In this document: positions 11,833 to 25,201 of the stretch, piece after piece | How positions within the stretch are numbered: the first letter of the stretch is position 1 | How the letters are laid out: each line of letters opens with the position of its first letter | Source of the DNA: Pratylenchus scribneri | Lineage: Eukaryota > Nematoda > Chromadorea > Rhabditida > Pratylenchidae | Length of the DNA: 64,000 nt | Assembly (NCBI GenBank): GCA_030063045.1 | Contig: JAQSEB010000010.1 | Coordinates: 4,600,743 to 4,664,742, forward strand | Direction: 5' to 3' | Notes under the pieces: generated by a model | What the model was told of the DNA's origin: nothing | The model's input: only the letters and a program-made list of their open reading frames with translations | Database searches by the model: none | Program-made: the position numbers and the translations under genes

Positions 11833-12729
11833 ATGGCAGAAAATGAATTTGTTTGCATAAATTGCATGAAACCATCTCCTTCATTATTCACTGCTTATAA
11901 CAAAAAAGGAGATGTCATCAGAATAACCGAATGTGTATGTTAAATAAAATATTCCAAAAAATCTGATTGAGTAATTTTCAGAAAAATTGTAATTCTCCCG
12001 TTGATAAATATGTGGAATATGATATTGCTTTGGTAATTATTGACTTGGTTGGTTTTTTTTTTGCCAGAAATTATGAAAAATAATTATTAAGATTTTGCAA
12101 TACAAAGAAGCTTATCGACATTTGCTCATCAATTTTAAATTCAAAGTTTTTAAAATTATTTTAAAATTAATTTAATTGTCGTTTTTCAAGTCATTCACTC
12201 GAATAATTTTCATATTCTTGCTTTGCGATGGCTATAAAGCTTGGATTCAGTGTCGGCATGAAAATTTAAATTCTTCTGATGGTGTTGTGAGGGTTTATGA
12301 TTTGGAATGGAAATTTTATGAATCACTTTTGCGAAGTACCATTGAATTTCTGGCTTATTCACTTACACATTATCTACTTTTGAAAATTGGAAAATTCAAT
12401 CTCAATGAATATCCGGTCAAATTGAAGGAGACCTTTTTCATAGAATCGGCCCTAATTGGCTTTTATGGAAATTTATTTATTGTTTTCTCAATAATTTGGG
12501 AATTACATGGAAAATTTATTTATAAATTACTGACCCAAATTTTCATTGTAATTTCACATATTCAAGCTCAAAGAGGTTGGTTTATTCTTATTAACTTTAA
12601 TTTTTATTTTTAAATTTAGCTCTTTTCATTCAATGCGATTTCAAAAATGTGATGATTGTTTTAATATCACTATTTGTACAAAATATAGCCGGAAATTGTA
12701 CGGCAAATATAATCGATAAATTCAATTAA
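11833..12729 (+). CDS. arv-1: ARV1 lipid homeostasis protein
   Basis: ARV1 is an ER membrane protein needed for sterol and sphingolipid distribution. The first exons encode MAENEFVCINCMKP, TECKNCNSPVDKYVEYDIAL and ILQYKEAYRHLLINFKFK. This is the ARV1 homology domain, with its two CxxC zinc-binding pairs and the DKYVEYD motif. Later exons (from about 12,176) are hydrophobic with several membrane segments (FIESALIGFYGNLFIVFS, DFKNVMIVLISLFVQNIAG) and end FNSTANIIDKFN-like at TAA 12,727-12,729. Introns are 45-60 nt. Its 3' end faces that of the dehydrogenase gene. Confidence 0.92.
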
Positions 12730-12875
12730 AATTTGAAATATTTATCCGAATTTTTATATCTCATTTTGAATAAATAATATTACCTATAATATCATTGATT
12801 GGGATGGGATATTCTTTTCTTATTAAATTGGTTTATTTAATGTGGAATATTTGTTGGCATCCATCACTGATTGAG

Positions 12876-15013
12876 CTATTTGAGTTGTGGAAAAGCCATC
12901 TGCGGTTTTGACCCGGATTCGGCATCTTCTGCTCGCCAAAGTTGAGTAACTGTTTTGATTTGTGTGTAAAAATTGAGTCCGGCTCGTCCATAGAAATTTG
13001 AATCGCCGAGAAAACTAAATAAATATAAATAAAATGCTTTTTTTTTTTAAATTCTAACCTTCCACGAGAACCAGTGAAGGAAAACATTGGAAGAGGCACC
13101 GGAATTGGGACATTTATGCCGACTTGGCCGACATCAATTTCCGACACAAATCTATGGGCCGCTGCTCCACTTCGAGTAAATATTGCCGTTCCATTTCCAT
13201 ATGGATTTCGATTCACCAAATTCATTGCGTCTTCCAATGTTTCCGCTTCCAGCACACACAAACTCGGTCCGAAAATCTCTTCCTATTCCATTTCAATTTA
13301 TTATTTTTTGAATTCAAATTCACCTTGTAGCATCGCATATTTGGTTTCACGCCGGTGATTATTGTTGCCCCAACAAAATTTCCTTTTTCGTATCCTTTGA
13401 CTTGAATTTTGCTTCCATCCAAAGGCACTTCGGCACCCTCCTCCTTCGCCGATTTGATTAATTCAATTATTCGTGCCTTTGATTTTTCGGAAATGACTGG
13501 TCCAATGTCAGTTTTTGGGTCAGAGCCGGGTCCAACTGTCAGCTTTTTTGCCTTCTCAATTAAATCAGGAATCCATTTGCGCGATTCACCAACAAAAACT
13601 GCAGTCGAAAGTGCCATACATCGTTGGCCGGCAGCACCAAAAGCGGCTGCGGTTATCTTAAATTGAAAGTAAAATTAAATTTAAAATAAAATATATTAAA
13701 TTTACTTGATTCAAGCAATGTTCTTTATTTGCGTCAGGCAAAATTACACCTATAAATGGTAAATATTAACAGAGACAGCTGAGTTAAAAAACATTTTCAA
13801 AAATTATTTAAATGATTTTTGTGCAATTTCCATTTTATTAAATATGACCAACCGTGGTTTTTAGCACCCAAATTAGATTGCACTCGTTTGCCATATTTCG
13901 ACCCTTGCTCATAAATGTATTTTCCCTGAAATTATTAAAAAGATTATACTGCCAAATTTTGAGAAGAATATTACGGCTTGATCACTTCCAACGAATGAAA
14001 TTGCCTTTATGTCCGGATTTTGACAAATAAAATTGACCGCATTGTGAGTCCCATGGATTACATTCACACAACCATCCGGGATACCAGCCTCCTAAAATAA
14101 ATTAAAATATTAATATTTTTGTATTCTATTCCCATACTTTTGCTAATTCCATGAGCATTATTGTTGCGCCAGGGTCTTGTTCTGATGGTTTCAAAATCAT
14201 TGTATTGCCGGCAACCAAGCTCAATGGAAACATCCAAAGTGGAATCATTGCCGGAAAATTGAAAGGACAAATCCCTGAAATTATTTAATGGCACTTTCAA
14301 ATTGAATTAATTGATTGGCTAACCTGCAGTCACTCCGAGTGGTAATCGTAAACTATATGTCTCCATGTCTTTGGCAATACTAAGAATTAAAATATTATAT
14401 TCATTTTAATTGTTAATTTTAATTTACTTTGGCAAATGTTCTCCAAGCAAAATGCTGGACGCATTACAGGCATATTCAACAACCTAGATTAATTTATTTT
14501 ATTTTTTATTTACTTATTTATTTATTTACTTGCAATCCACGATATACATCACCTTCAGCATCTGCAATGGTTTTTCCCTGTTCCAATGTAATATTTTCAG
14601 CTAATTTCTTTTGATCCCTTCTTATCAATTCTTGCAATCTGTTTTTCAGTATAAATTGTAGATGAAAAAGCATTAATTAAAATACCTAAACATGCATTGT
14701 TGACGAGTTACAATTGATGAATTCCTCCATGTTTGGAATGCTTTTTTGCAAGAATTAACAGCGGATTGCATTTCATCGTTGGTTGCTTCTACATTTAATC
14801 AATATATTTTAATCTTTATAATATGAATAGTGAATAACCTGGAACGCGCGATATCACTTCATTCGTTGCCGGATTCGTTAAATTAATCCATTTTTTCGAT
14901 TTAGATTCTATCTTCTGTCCATCAATCCATAAAGGCACAGACGAAGATGCATTGGAAGCTAATCCACGATAGGATAGAAATTTGGCAAATTTTATTGAGC
15001 TAATCAGCAGCAT
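12876..15013 (-). CDS. ALDH6A1: Methylmalonate-semialdehyde dehydrogenase (acylating), mitochondrial
   Basis: This enzyme oxidises methylmalonate and malonate semialdehydes with CoA and NAD+ in valine and pyrimidine breakdown (C. elegans alh-8 family). The start at 15,013 gives a mitochondrial leader, [20 protein letters not shown], then [13 protein letters not shown] and [14 protein letters not shown]. The catalytic cysteine is in [19 protein letters not shown] (about 13,620). [53 protein letters not shown] and [18 protein letters not shown] are family signatures. The last exon ends MAFPQLK at TAG 12,876. About ten introns. An open frame continuing past the last true donor near 13,060 is intron sequence. 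Confidence 0.95.
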
Positions 15014-15586
15014 TTTCCTTAAAATGATTAATTGTCTGAATTAAATCCTTTAAAAAAAATTTATAATAAGCCATTTATCGCCTAATAAAAAAATCAATAC
15101 AAATATAGGTATGTAAAAAACAAAGCATTAAAAAATAATTTTATCAATCAGAGGCATTATTATCAAATTCGTAAAATAAAAGATTTAAAATATTGTGAAT
15201 GATGAATATACTGTTTTTGTTTGATTGTGAAAACGTGACGGGTATCGGTGAGCACTAGGGAAAGGAATTTAAAAGAAGAGTAAAAGTCACAATTCTTTTT
15301 TTTTGGTAATCATTAATCAATATGTTTTTATAGTTTATCCAATTGAGTAGTAAATTTTATGGGCATATACATTATATATTTTAAAATGAGAAAATGAAAT
15401 TAAAATTGTAAAAATGGATTGAAATAAGATGTAAAATAAAAAATAAAATAATTCATTATAGCAGCAAATGAAGTCTGATGGATGGGGTGGTTGGTGGCTA
15501 TTACTTTTTGAAAAAACATTGGCAAATAGGGTGGGTGGGGAGACTATTTAAATATTTCTGTTGAAATAACCATTAATATTTGTCAT
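15014..15586. other. Intergenic spacer
   Basis: An AT-rich spacer between the divergent 5' end of the dehydrogenase gene and the 3' end of the ONECUT gene. It has A- and T-rich runs and no supported gene. Confidence 0.55.
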
Positions 15587-18500
15587 TTAGAGATTATCAT
15601 CATCGATTGATGCCGATGCTTCTTCATCTTCTCCTTTATCATTTTTATTATCATCTGCTGATCCCTCATTTTTATTCCCATCTTCATTTTCTGGCTCATC
15701 GCATTTTGTCGGTGTTCCAGGTGCAGTCGAGGCTTGGCCATCATTCAGTGGACTTTCTTTTGGATTTGATGCTGGTATTTCCTTTTTATTAGGCGTTTCT
15801 TCTTCTTCCAATTCCACCTCTTCTTTTATATTTTCTGATTCTCGTTCCACAGATTTACGGTCATTTTCACTATTCAATTCCGCATTCTGTATTTTGATTT
15901 AATTTCTAATTTAAATATGAATTATTTTAGCTATACCTTTCCATCGATATCCTCCTGAATATGATCTTCCGTAGAATCATCATTTTTATCATTATTTTCG
16001 CCATCGTCTTCCACCTTAAAATGTTGAAAAAATTTATTCCTCTGTCCCCTCTAAGTTCACCATTTCGATAGTTTCCAAATTATCCTGTACAATTACTCCA
16101 TTTTCATCAAATGGCATTTCAGTTTCATTCTGAATTTGGACTTCTTCTTCCCAAACTGGTTGTTGATTATCAATAATTGTTTGACTGATCGCCGGCGCAT
16201 ATTGCGATTTTCTGGCGTAAGCAATGCTCCTTCCCACGACTTCATCCACAGTTTGTTCAATATGGCTGAGATTTGAGGCGGATGTAGTTTGATGAGAAAT
16301 TGAAGATGATTTGTTCCGGCGATTTGTTGGCAAATTATGTTGCGATTGTTGGTGTTCATCCAGAATTTGATGTTGTTGGGCGGTTGGGGGTGAATCGGGT
16401 GGAGGTGTTATTGTGCGAATCTAGAAAATTAAATAATTAAATCAAAAACATTTGGACACGAAAATTTACTTGAATTCATTATTTTTACATTCCATAATTT
16501 TCTTTTCCCTTTGAGAATTTTCTTCAAAATATTAAGTATTTTTGTTTTTCCTTTTCACTTTTTTCTTCTATAGATTTCTGTACTGCATTTCTCCATAAAA
16601 AGACATTTCATTTGAATTTGAACTTGTACATTCTTCATCGGCTGACTGAATTTATTTTGTGGCATTTTTTATAATATTTTAAATTTATCCCAATTATAAT
16701 TTTAACAAACTTGTTGGTATGGAGCCGGTTCATCACCAAGTCCATTCCCATTTCGAGAACGTCTACGGGCATTCATAAAAAAGTTGGAAACCGTCGACAT
16801 ATCCAGCCTGAGATGTTCCGCAATTGTTTGCTGCATTTCGCGACTAGGCCGTTGTGTTTCTTTGAAAATGGCCTAAAATAATGATTTGGTTACATTTCGA
16901 ATTTATTTTATTTGTTTATGTTACTTGTAATGTCCTTTTCTGAATATCCGTAAACACCAATCTAGGTCGTTTTTGTGCTTGCCCATCATCGCCACTCGTT
17001 CGTCTTCGATGGTGATGACGTGAATTTTGCGCCGGAGTTGGAGGTGGAATCACATTCGAAGGCATTGGTCCTGATGAAATATTTAATTAATTGCATATTA
17101 TTGAATTAATTTACCCTTGAACATATCCAAAATATTCAGGCGAGTATGAAGAGGTTGCTGCAGCCAATTGTACATCCTCTTGAAGGTTTCCCGTCCTGAT
17201 TTGAGGCGATTCCAAGGTTTTGGATTGCGTAATAGATCCGAAAGTGTCCCCTGACTGCGGCATAAAATTCGTTCGGCAAATATTGCTTGAGGAATCGAAT
17301 GTTGCTAAAAAATAATAACAATACTCATAAAAATGGCCAAAAAAAACCTTCAATTCATATGCAACTCTTTTGCATAAATCCTTTGTGTCAATATAAATTT
17401 CATCATCAATTTCGACATTTAATGGATCATTTATATCATTAAGTTGTGCATAATTAGTCCCTTAAATGTAAAATTATTATCCAAACTAAAGTTTTTGCAC
17501 CAATTACCTGTGTCAATTGAATTATATGCGTCAATATTAATTGCATTTTGGGAAGCTAGACGTTGTGCTTCCTGCTGATGATTTTGTTGTTTTGATTTAC
17601 GGGAGCCGGATGATCGTGATCCGGATTGTGTTTGATGAATTATGTGCTGTTGCCGAGGCATTTGGTGGACAATAAAATGAGTTTGCGGACTTGATTGTTG
17701 ATGTCGAATGTTTGGCGAAGGCTATAGAATATAAAAATGAAAAAAATATTATTTAAAATTAAACCGAATCATTGGAAAGGGAAGCGAGTATTGAGGAAGT
17801 GATTTCGACGTTGCTAAGTGCCGGCGGTGTTTCAGCATTTGCCATTCGCTCTAATTCCTGTGCGGTCGGCTGTTGTATTGAATAATTCCCATCATAGTCA
17901 TGTGTGGTTTGATATCCAATTTCCGACGGATTCATCTCCTCCTTCACATATGAAACATCGTTTCGACGAATGCCACTCAACAAATCGCTTGTCCTTCCTC
18001 CATTGGGCCTACTATGATGATGAATTCCCCCAAGAATGCCAAGTGAATTTGCATCATTTCGGTTGCTTTCAAGTTGTAAGGGCGAAAGTAATCCTGCTGG
18101 TCCATTTCCAAAACTAAAACATTACTTGTCAATTAAAACAATTAAATAAACCAAAATTACGTTGTTTTTTCCATTTGATTTGATTGAAGTTGACCATGTG
18201 ATCCTAAATGCTCCATTGATTCCATTTTAAGTGTTGATATGTAATGTGATGAACTAGGCATTGGAATTAGACTTGCATATCCACTTAAAAATAATACATT
18301 TAACAATAATTTATAGGGATTTACAAAATCAACCTATTTCCATTTGTTGATCCGCCAGCCATGCTGACAGTGGTTAGCGAAGCTAGTTGAGGACTAGTTG
18401 TAGAATGGACAATTACATCATGCGAAGTTCCGCCGCCAATGTTAATTGAACTTGACATCATCAATTGATGGGGATGTACATGTCCAGCATGTTGTTGAGG

Positions 18501-18728
18501 ACTCATCGTTTCCAAAAAGTTTTCAGGCAATTCCTCAAAATGACGGCTATTTGTGTTGAAACTAATTTGGGGTTCTATTTGTAGAAATCCCACATGCGCA
18601 TTATCTCGTCTGGAAGTTTAAAATTAATGCTTATTAAAAAATAACCAATACTACTTTTGAGTTTGTGGATGTTGCCCTGTGACTGAATGACTGCCAACTC
18701 CACAAGAAGTCACAGCAGGTGGCTCCAT
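15587..18728 (-). CDS. ONECUT-class CUT-homeodomain transcription factor
   Basis: The start at 18,728 reads MEPPAVTSCGVGSHSVTG. The N-terminal half is low-complexity Ser/Gln/His-rich sequence. A single CUT domain spans about 17,410-17,110 (INDPLNVEIDDEIYIDTKDL, AYELK, HSIPQAIFAERILCRSQG, LSDLLRNPKPWNRLKSG). The homeodomain lies at about 17,010-16,750 (QKRPRLVFTDIQKRTLQ, AIFKETQRPSREMQQTI, MSTVSNFFMNARRRSRNG). One CUT domain plus a divergent homeodomain with NFFMNARRR defines the ONECUT/HNF6 class (C. elegans ceh-48 group). Downstream exons are acidic. The reading frame can stop at 16,034, or splice over that stop (donor ATG|GTGAAC, 47-nt intron) into a very acidic tail that ends at 15,587. 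Confidence 0.92.
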
Positions 18729-19263
18729 TAATTTTAGGATTTTAGACTTTGATTAATCAGCTAAATAATTAATTTTATTTAGGAAAGTTTAATAGACAAT
18801 GACTAGATAGTAGATACTAATATAATATAAATTTAAAAATTTACAAAGTAAGTAATATTTAATAAGGAATTTTAAAACATCTCCATTATTAAAAAAAAAA
18901 CATGGATAGCTTCACTAGGCTAGGCCATCGAGGTCAGTCAAGTCAGTGCTTTTCTTTATTTTGAGTTTGTCGTCACCCTCAAATAATGGTCCTACTTTAT
19001 TTACTGTACTGCGTATTTTTAAATATGATTTTCAAGCTCATTTTAGGCAGGATGAAATATACCAAAAACTAAACCCATCCATCAAGCTCTAACCGGGGCA
19101 CCAAAATTAGAAATTACACAAAATTTTGAATTAGAAAAATATACGAGCTGGCGTTAATCCACGCTTTTCAATCCAAATATTTAAAATGGAGAATTTATCA
19201 ATATTTAAAGAATTGAATAAATTTCGGTATATTTTTGTTTTCTCCGAATTCAATCATTCATGT
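18729..19263. other. Intergenic spacer upstream of the ONECUT gene
   Basis: AT-rich spacer containing the ONECUT promoter side and the 3' flank of the chitin-binding gene. No supported gene or RNA. Confidence 0.5.
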
Positions 19264-22200
19264 TTATGAAGAGCACGATGGTACTTGTTGACTTGGAACG
19301 CAAGATTGGGAAGAAGCCACATATACGTGTCCCGCTGGGCAATAATAACTGATGAATAGAATTTTTATTATCATTTATCAATCTTATTTGTTCTTACTCA
19401 ATTGCTGTGCCACCTCGGCAGACAAAATAATATGCATTGCAGCCATGAGGGTTATATGGACCATCGGAAAGTTGGGCACATGGATCGCTCACTAATGAAG
19501 AATTATTTTATTTTTAAATAAAAAAGGAATACTTGGTTGCATAGGATGTTGACCAGAGAATGGTTGAGGCTGTGATCCAGTGTTTGGTTGTTGTACTCCA
19601 GGTTGAATTTGTCCCGATGGTTGCTGAGGGGATGGAGGTGCAACCGGTGTTGGGGTTGTTGGTCGGGTGCCGCCGCATTCTGGCACATAGTTAGCATATT
19701 CACATTGTCCCGCTTCTTCATCGTATTTCAATCCAGAAGGACATTCAAATGCATAGGTGCTTATTCCGGTGCAACTAAAATTATAAAATATTCTGCTGTT
19801 GAAGAATCATTCAACAACCTGTAATAACGGGTATTGCAGCCTTTGCTGTAGTAGCCAATTGCCAGTTTGGAGCAATCGAATTCGGAAGGAGGAATTGTTG
19901 CCGGAGGGGACGGATTATTATTGGATGAATTTGATGGTTGTTGATTATTTGGTTGTCCAACATCCTGCGGTGTTTCTTGTTTTTGACTTGAGAAAAAAAA
20001 GCAATTTAAAATAAATTTCCGACTTACTTTTTTTGTCCTCCACAGGCCACAATTAATTCCCTCATATCGCACTTCTGCGTTTCCTCATCAAAATATACTC
20101 CCACGGGACAATTCATCAGAGTGGTGACGCCACCCGAGCAAACATAGAAATGATTGTTACAACCTAAAATAACATTGATTAGTGAATAAAATTGATAAAT
20201 TATGGGTTAATTACCTTGGGCATACATTCCTTCCGATTTGTTTCCAACTGAGCAAAATGAAGTATTTGTTGGCTGAACCATCGGACTTGGCTTATTTTGT
20301 TGCCGAGCAGGAAGTTGTATGCCTTGAACAACAGAAGGTTGTGGTAATTGATTAGCAGCAGTTGGGATGCTTGATTGAGGTGGTTGTGGTTGTTGATTGG
20401 CAGAATTGGTTGGCTGAATGACTTGTGGAGCAACATTGTTGGGTTGTTGTTGTTGGTTGGCCGGAATTTGAGGAGGAATTTGTTGTTGGTTGGTCGGAAT
20501 TTGAGGAGGAATTTGTTGTTGGTTGGCCGGAATCTGAGGAGGAATTTGTTGTTGGTTGGCCGGAATTTGAGGAGGAATTTGTTGTTGGTTGGCCGGAGAT
20601 TGAGGAGGAATTTGTTGTTGGTTGGCCGGAGATTGAGGAGGAATTTCTTGTTGATTAGCCGGAGATTGAGGAGGAATTTGTTGTTGATTAGCCGGAGATT
20701 GAGGAGGAATTTGTTGTTGATTAGCCAGAGATTGAGGAGGAATTTGTTGTTGATTAGCCAGAGATTGAGGAGGAATTTGTTGTTGGTTAGCCGGAGATTG
20801 AGTAGGAATTTGTTGTTGATTGGTTGGCTGCGTGTTTGGCACATTGATTATAGGACTGCAAATCATTCATTTGATATTAAAAATTATTTTCTTACTTATT
20901 TGGAACAGTTCCAATATTCACTTCTTGTTGGGTGGAGGTCGGTTGTGGAGGAGAATTATTGGAATTGGTGTTGGAAGATCTGAATAAATTGAATTAAATT
21001 CAAGCCAAATATTTTAGAATGAAAATACTCTTGACATGAAGTGACATAGTCGCAGCTATTGTTGGCCGCTGTGGAAAAGACCAATGATCCTGGGCATTTT
21101 TGTTCAAAGGTGACTCCATTGGAGCATTGAATGTATTGATTTTGGCATTCAACAATTGCATATGCCCCATCGTCTCTGTCCATGCAATAATCATTTGTTG
21201 GTGTGGATGGCGGCATAATCGTATTATTTGTAGTTGGAATTTGTTGTGGCGGTTGGCTTGGTGTTTGTTGTGGTTGAGGAAGAGAAGGTGGAGGTGGTGG
21301 CGGCGGCGGATTGGATGGAACATTACTGGATGGTGGTGCCTCATTTGGCCTATAATAATATTGATTATTTAATTAGTTTAAATTTATTCAAAACAATTGT
21401 TGTTGGTTAGCATTGGCACAAATTGTTGGATATTGGCATGAAGCACTTTTGCCATCAAAAACCAAATTCCCCGGACATGTTAATTTAGTGGCAATTCCTC
21501 CAAGGCAAGTGTAGAAGTGTGGAGTGCATCCTTTCTTCACATAATAACCATTCCTCTTTCGTTGGCAGTCGAAGTCGGCTTGTGGTGGAGGCGGCTGTGG
21601 AGTTGGATTTTCGCTGCCTCCATTCTGACTAGGTGGACTTAAATTTCAAAATAATTAGATAAATTTTTAAATTCATCGTTACCTAGTTTTTCCACACACT
21701 TCGGGATATTGGCAAAAAGCATTTGTTGGGTCAAAAACAAGATTGCCTGGGCAAGTCAATTGCTGGGGATGACCGCCAACACCTAAAAATAAATAATGTT
21801 TTCTTTGAGTAAATAATAAATAAATAAATTACATGTGTAAAAGTGCGGGGTGCATGCCGTTTTGTAATAATATCCATCAATCCTTTGTCTACATTGAAAA
21901 CCCCCAGCACTGCTTGGGAGGGGAGGAGGATTTGCGGGTGCAGAAATTTGTGGTTGGAAAGGTTGAGGCTGCGTTTGTTGGGATGATGATTGTCCTTCGG
22001 TTGGTTGCATTGGAGAAGATTGTTCATTGTTTCTGCATAATTTATTATAAAATAATTTAAAAATTTAATTTTCTACCCTAGTTGTTCATTTTTGCCGCAT
22101 GCGCTTGGAAATTCGCATTGGGCAGTGTCCGAATCAAAAAGCAATCCATCGGGGCATTTCTGGGGCCTGGCGAATCCTCCCGAACAGACAACGTAATTTG

Positions 22201-24776
22201 ATTGGCATTTTGTTCGAAGATAGGTGCCATCCCTTTTGCCATCACAATTGAATGAAGATGGATTGCTGCCACCAGAAGATGATGATTGAGGAGATGGCTG
22301 CGATACTGGTGCAACAATTGATTGAACAGGTTGAGATGGTTGAATTGGCTGTTGATTTGTGACCGGAACTTGTTGGGATTGTCCACATTGAGATGCAGAT
22401 GGTGATTGGGGTTGTTCGACACCATTTGATGAGGAAGGTGGTGAAGATTGGGGAGGAGGACTAAATAATCTTAGAAATAAATTGAATGATTAAATTCACT
22501 TTGGAATGGCATTTTCGTCTCCAGATTTTCCACAATTTGCAGGAAAATCACATTTTGCCCCATTAGGATTGAAGACAAGACCATCTGGGCATGTTTGGTT
22601 GAAAGTTTGGCCACCGGAGCAAAGCCTATAAAAATGAATGGATAAGAAGAAATGTTTTATGGAATAATTACATCCAATTTGGTTGACATGGTTGAGTGAC
22701 ATAAATTCCATCTCGTCTTCGGGCACAACCGCTATTTGAAGGTTGGGTGTTCGGTGGAAGAATATTGATTTCAATAACACTTTAACAAAAGGTAATTCAA
22801 TAAAATAATTTTATGGTAAACAATAATAACCTGCTTGGTTCTTGTGATTTCGGCGGAGAAGGAATTTGTGGAGCACTAAATTTTTTATATTTATCTATAA
22901 TTTTGAATGCCAAAAATACTACTTTGATTTGCCGCAATTTGATGGAAATTCGCATTGCGCCTTTTCCATATCAAAAACCAAGCCAGTGGGACAAATACCC
23001 TGGGTAGAAATGCCTGAAAAATTCAATTTTTTTATATGAATTTATATTAAATTTCAAAACCATTTGAGCAACTGACAAAATGCCGAGTGCATTGCCGTCG
23101 GACATAATAGCCGTTTCGTTTTCCAGCACAGGTGAAAGGCGAATTTGATGTTTCTGTTGGCGATGATGACGGTGATTGAGGAGGAGATGAAGACGAAGGC
23201 TGTGATGGTTGTTGACCTTCTTCTCCATTTATGGCGATTGGAATTTGCTGTGAATTAGGTGAAATTTGTTGTGGAATTGGCTGAATTTGTTGTTGATTTT
23301 GTGCATTTGGATTTGAATATGGTTGGGAATAGGCCACTTTGAATAAATGTTTTCGGCCACTGTTGAAATAATATCCACTGGTTCCATGCTCCAAATTTGG
23401 TTTAACCGGATCATCCGCTTGAGGAGCCGGCGTCGTCCTATTCAAAATTGATGATTAATTACAAATTCATGAATGATTTTATACTTTGGTTTTCCGCATT
23501 CATCCCGATAATCGCACATATTATTCACCGTGTCGAAAACCAATCCTCGAGAACATTGAAGGGCGGATGATGTTCCTCCATTGCAAGAATAGAAGTAAGA
23601 ATTGTCACAATGCCCTTTGGAATAGAATCCATCTGCTCTGGCGGTACAATCAAATTGTGGTGCGTTGATTGGCGGCGTTGCACTGGTTGTTGTGGGTGGA
23701 TCAATTGGCGTGCCTCCACAAGCAGTAACGAATTGTGGGTAGTCGCATTCTGTGAATTATTAAATTCATATTCAATCAAAATTTCCATTAAACTTACGTC
23801 CATTTTGAGCATTATAGACGAGACCGGCTGAGCAATTGTAGGTGAATGCCTGACCATTTGCGCATTTCCAAAATTCACTTTTACATCCCGGTTCGACATA
23901 AACTCCATCAGTTTTTTCGGCACAATTATATGATGATGGTGTTTGTGGTGGATCATCCTGAATGGATGGATTTGATTGTGTTGGCTGACTATTTTGTCGT
24001 TGCTGATTGTTGTATGGTTGTGGAGATTGTGGTGCAGAGGGCAAATTTGGATTGCTGAAAGTATCCTGCATGATGGCTTGTTGAGAAGTGCTAAATCAAA
24101 TTAATATAATTATTTATTTTCATAACTTCTTACAAGGAAATTTTCTTCACAATCCGTTTCTTTGGTTTCGCTTTTTTGCATTTTGATGCGTAATCGCAAA
24201 CACCGGCATTTGAATTGAAGACTAATCCATTTGGGCAGGTTTGGTCAAAACGGCGACCCTGCGTGCATTGAATGTATCCAGGGGAACACGGATTTGCTTC
24301 ATATAATCCATCGGTTTGCTCCGCACAATTAAACGGGTCTTTCGAGCGGTAAAGTTGTGTCGAACTATTTGGGTCTTGGCAAACGTCAATAGAGGATGGA
24401 CTGTCACATTGGTTATTGTCCGGATTAAGCTAAAATGTTGATAAATATAATTACTTAGATTTAAATAAATATATCTCACCTTCAATCCCTGATAACATTG
24501 CATTGGAAGTTCGCGTCCATTTGTGCAAATTGAGTAATAACTTGAATGGTGTAGGAATGATGTCAACTATATAAACCCTTATTTTCATACCGACTGCATC
24601 CCCAGACATAATTGCCATCCTTTTGTTTGGCACAATTCACAGGCTGACGGAATTGAGGTTCATCTTATAAAATCATAAATTTTAATAAGTATTTAAGAAA
24701 GAAACTCACTTCCTTGAGCCTGAATTTGGATGAAAATTAGAGAGAGTAGAATGAGGGCCAATAAATGATTTTGCAT
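19264..24776 (-). CDS. Secreted multi-domain chitin-binding (peritrophin-A/CBM14) protein, CBD-1-like
   Basis: The protein starts with a clear signal peptide, MQNHLLALILLSLIFIQIQA, at 24,776. About 13 peritrophin-A modules follow, each with six cysteines and a pattern like C-x-G-x-Y-x...C-x...F-x-x-C-x-x-G...C-P-x-G-L-x-F...C-D-x-P-x-x-C. Examples are DGLYEANPCSPGYIQCTQG (24,300), ADGFYSKGHCDNSYFYSCNG (23,620), CPDGLVFNPNGAKCDFPANC (22,550) and CPGNLVFDPTNAFCQYP (21,700). The last module ends VPSCSS at TAA 19,264. Modules are joined by Pro/Gln/Ser-rich linkers. The longest linker is an 11-residue repeat at 20,440-20,835. C. elegans CBD-1, an eggshell protein with 12 such modules, is the nearest family I know. 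A role in eggshell or another chitin matrix is inferred. Confidence 0.92.
20440..20835 (-). repeat. 33-bp coding repeat in a Q/P-rich linker
   Basis: About twelve in-frame copies of a 33-bp unit encode the 11-residue repeat IPPQSPANQQQ (variants IPANQQQ, SLANQQQ, TNQQQ). The repeat lies between chitin-binding modules of the secreted protein. Unit length is a multiple of three and the frame is intact, so copy number can change without breaking the gene. The opposite strand is also open here but is a shadow. Confidence 0.93.
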
Positions 24777-25201
24777 TGTTCAAGGATGGTCCTGAAAATT
24801 TAGAATTATAAATTTTTAAGACTATTCATTTTCAAATAAATTCCACCATAATGGAGAAGTGGAATAAAATGAAAGAATAGGAGGATAGAATGATATTTAA
24901 GATTAAAAATTGAATGACAATTCCCATTTTATATTACACAAATGAATTCCAATTTCCAAGATGCTTATTTTTCCGCCTTTATCGTTAATTCATTTCCTGG
25001 GAATGATCATTAATGGAGATTGGAAGGATAATATTTTCCCAGAGGAAAGCCATGGCGGGAATGGTAAAATTTCATCTTTATGTTTAATGGACTATTGGAC
25101 TTTGAACACATATTATCACATTCACATTTAAAAATCTTTCTGCTGGTAGTAATAAACCATTTTCTATAAATTTTAAATAAAAACTTTACCTGCTGTTGGA
25201 A

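Noticed and set aside
20375..20983. Plus-strand frame (LLLVGRNLRR repeats) over the Q/P linker
   Set aside because: Mirror of the in-frame coding repeat of the chitin-binding gene on the other strand.
22550..22575. TTTTGCCCCATTAGGATTG in the chitin-binding gene as a stray repeat unit
   Set aside because: It is coding sequence (NPNGAKCDF). The resemblance is short and coincidental.
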